Notes under the pieces: generated by a model
Databases searched by the model: none
What the model was told of the DNA's origin: nothing
What the model saw: the letters and a program-made list of their open reading frames with translations, nothing else
In this document: piece by piece, positions 13,631 to 14,895 of the stretch
Numbering within the stretch: position 1 is the first letter of the stretch
Layout: the number at the start of each line of letters is the position of its first letter
Assembly: GCA_050485745.1 (NCBI GenBank)
Contig: JBJHBY010000068.1
Span: 1 to 14,895, forward strand
Reading direction: 5' to 3'
Source of the DNA: JBJHBY01 sp050485745
GTDB taxonomy: Bacteria > Pseudomonadota > Gammaproteobacteria > Pseudomonadales > CAMLJR01
Length of the DNA: 14,895 nt
Translations under genes and position numbers: made by a program

Positions 13631-14895
13631 TCAGTTTCGGGCCGGGAAGAAGCCCTTCCCGGTCTGCGCCAGCCGCTGCAACAGCGGTGCCGGTTGCCAG
13701 AAGCGGGTATCCGCGCCCGGGGTCGCGGCCAGCCGCTGGATCGCCGCGACCACGTGGTCGGCGCCAAGGCTGTCGGCGTAAAACATCGGCCCTCCACGCC
13801 AGGCGGGAAAGCCGTAGCCGGTGAGATAGACGACATCGATATCGGCGGCGCGCTGGGCGATGCCTTCATCCAGCAGCTGTGCGCCCTCATTGATCAGTGC
13901 CAGGATGCAGCGCTCGATGATGTGTTCGTCGCTGATCGTGCGCGGCGTGATGTGGTGCTCCCGGCGATACTCATCAATCAGCCGCTCGACGATTTGATCG
14001 GGCTTCGGTGTGCGGCCATCGCCGCTGTAGTCGTAGACACCGGCGCTGGTTTTCTGTCCGTGCCGACCCAGGTCGTGCACGCGATCCAGCCACTTCGAGT
14101 AGCGCAGTTCCGGCATTTCCACATAGCGGCGTCGGCGCACCAGCATGTTCACGTCGATACCCGCCATGTCGAGCATGCGGAACGGCCCCATGGCCATGCC
14201 CCAGCGCTCCAGCGCCGCGTCCACCTGCTGTGGCAGTGCACCCTCCTCGACCAGCAGGCCCGCCTGGCGCAGGTACTGCTCGATCATGCGGTTGCCGATG
14301 AAGCCATCGCAGACGCGCGCCACCACCCCGACCTTGCCGAGACGACGGGCGAGCTGCATCGTCGTGGCGAGTACGTCATCGCGGGTGTGTCGACCGCGCA
14401 CGACCTCGAGCAGGCGCATGATCTGTGCGGGCGAGAAAAAGTGGGTGCCGATGACATCACCCGGGCGGCCGGTCGCCTCCGCGAGGCGGTCCAGATCCAG
14501 CATCGACGTATTGGAGGCGAGGATGGCACCGGGCCGGAGCACGGCGTCAAGCCGCTGGAAGATCTGTTGCTTCAGTGCCAGATCCTCGAACACCGCTTCG
14601 ATGGCGATATCCACGTCGGCAAGCGCATCGTAGTTGTCCAGCACCGGTGTCAACGCCTGCAGGCGGCGCTGTTGTTCCGCCGCGCTGATCCGGCCCTTTG
14701 CCGCCGCCAGTTCCAACGCCTGGTGGATGCGCGCGACACCGCGTTCGAGCGCGGCGCTTTCGGCGTCGAGCAGAACCACCGGGATGCCGGCATTGAGCAG
14801 GGCCAGGGCGATACCGCTGCCCATCAGCCCGGCGCCGACAACGCCCGCCTGCCGCACCGGGCGCGTCTTCACCGCGGGATCGAGCCCCTCCACCC
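13631..14895 (-). CDS. 3-hydroxyacyl-CoA dehydrogenase, C-terminal part of a probable crotonase-dehydrogenase fusion (5' end outside window)
   Basis: At least 420 residues are visible and the gene continues past the right edge. Counting from the codon at 14893, RPVRQAGVVGAGLMGSGIA (11-29) is the NAD-binding loop, IEAVFEDLALK (98-108) follows, then ASNTSMLDL (126-134) and THFFSPAQIMRLLEVV (150-165), with the catalytic pair H151 and E163. FIGNRM and ALPQQVDAALERWGMAMGP lead into the two C-terminal helical domains, ending with LTGYGFPAWRGGP. This layout, and the linker-like start KTRPVRQAGV, matches the dehydrogenase half of FadB/FadJ-type bifunctional enzymes, whose N-terminal enoyl-CoA hydratase would lie outside. 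The GTG at 14893 is therefore probably internal, not the true start. It would hydrate and oxidise enoyl-CoA intermediates. The SDR gene follows after seven bases. Confidence 0.88.
   Translation of the reverse strand, partial: VEGLDPAVKTRPVRQAGVVGAGLMGSGIALALLNAGIPVVLLDAESAALERGVARIHQALELAAAKGRISAAEQQRRLQALTPVLDNYDALADVDIAIEAVFEDLALKQQIFQRLDAVLRPGAILASNTSMLDLDRLAEATGRPGDVIGTHFFSPAQIMRLLEVVRGRHTRDDVLATTMQLARRLGKVGVVARVCDGFIGNRMIEQYLRQAGLLVEEGALPQQVDAALERWGMAMGPFRMLDMAGIDVNMLVRRRRYVEMPELRYSKWLDRVHDLGRHGQKTSAGVYDYSGDGRTPKPDQIVERLIDEYRREHHITPRTISDEHIIERCILALINEGAQLLDEGIAQRAADIDVVYLTGYGFPAWRGGPMFYADSLGADHVVAAIQRLAATPGADTRFWQPAPLLQRLAQTGKGFFPARN

Noticed and set aside
13626..13645. TGTTTCAGTTTCGG, resembling the TGTCAGTTTC operator block
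   Set aside because: Has two extra bases within the core, lies mostly in the coding end of the hydroxyacyl-CoA dehydrogenase, and none of the other blocks follow it.
12754..13890. Longer 378-aa version of the SDR starting at 13890
   Set aside because: The first 89 residues are an out-of-frame reading of the upstream dehydrogenase gene; SDR-like sequence begins only after ATG 13623.

Overview
The window is a GC-rich, densely packed catabolic locus from a bacterium, most likely a gammaproteobacterium with a large repertoire of CoA-dependent degradation genes. That placement rests on codon and GC character, an AraC/OruR-type regulator and the enzyme families present; no rRNA or marker gene is available to confirm it. 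One run of ten Ns (2917-2926) shows that this is draft or scaffolded sequence. No tRNA, rRNA, insertion sequence or CRISPR array was seen.

Layout. Left edge, minus strand: the first 116 codons of a family III (CaiB/BaiF) CoA-transferase. It is divergent across about 300 bp from an AraC-family regulator (651-1703, plus). Next comes a tight plus-strand run: an LCAD-like acyl-CoA dehydrogenase (1876-2985), a biotin carboxylase (3004-4491), a separate biotin-carrier protein (4493-5014), a carboxyltransferase of the methylcrotonyl/geranyl-CoA class (5011-6618) and an isovaleryl-CoA-dehydrogenase-like enzyme (6647-7828). After 100 bp follow a two-module CaiB-like protein (7929-9344) and an overlapping YtcJ-type amidohydrolase (9338-10729). 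These converge on a minus-strand pair, a 103-aa protein of unknown function (12247-12558) and an acyl-CoA ligase (10740-12242). At the right edge, also on minus, are a PECR-like SDR (12754-13623) and the C-terminal part of a 3-hydroxyacyl-CoA dehydrogenase, probably a crotonase fusion (13631 to the edge).

How the genes may work together (inference). The ligase and CoA-transferases would make or move the CoA thioester. The dehydrogenases would introduce 2,3-double bonds, the biotin enzyme would carboxylate a 3-methyl-branched enoyl-CoA, and the hydratase/dehydrogenase and SDR would run beta-oxidation steps. This resembles the liu (leucine/isovalerate) and atu (citronellol/geranyl-CoA) logic. 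However, no HMG-CoA-lyase-like gene is visible, and the carboxyltransferase departs from the methylcrotonyl and geranyl enzymes as I remember them, so the substrate is open. The amidohydrolase suggests the starting compound could carry an amide, lactam or ester.

The most notable signals are: (1) a 45-bp element, 34/45 identical, found upstream of both minus-strand transcription units at 477-521 and 12676-12720, with a weaker relative before the plus-strand operon, probably the operator of the local AraC regulator; (2) the alpha subunit of the carboxylase split into two coupled genes; (3) the two-module CoA-transferase; (4) a perfect 17-bp tandem duplication carrying the ribosome-binding site of the unknown 103-aa gene.
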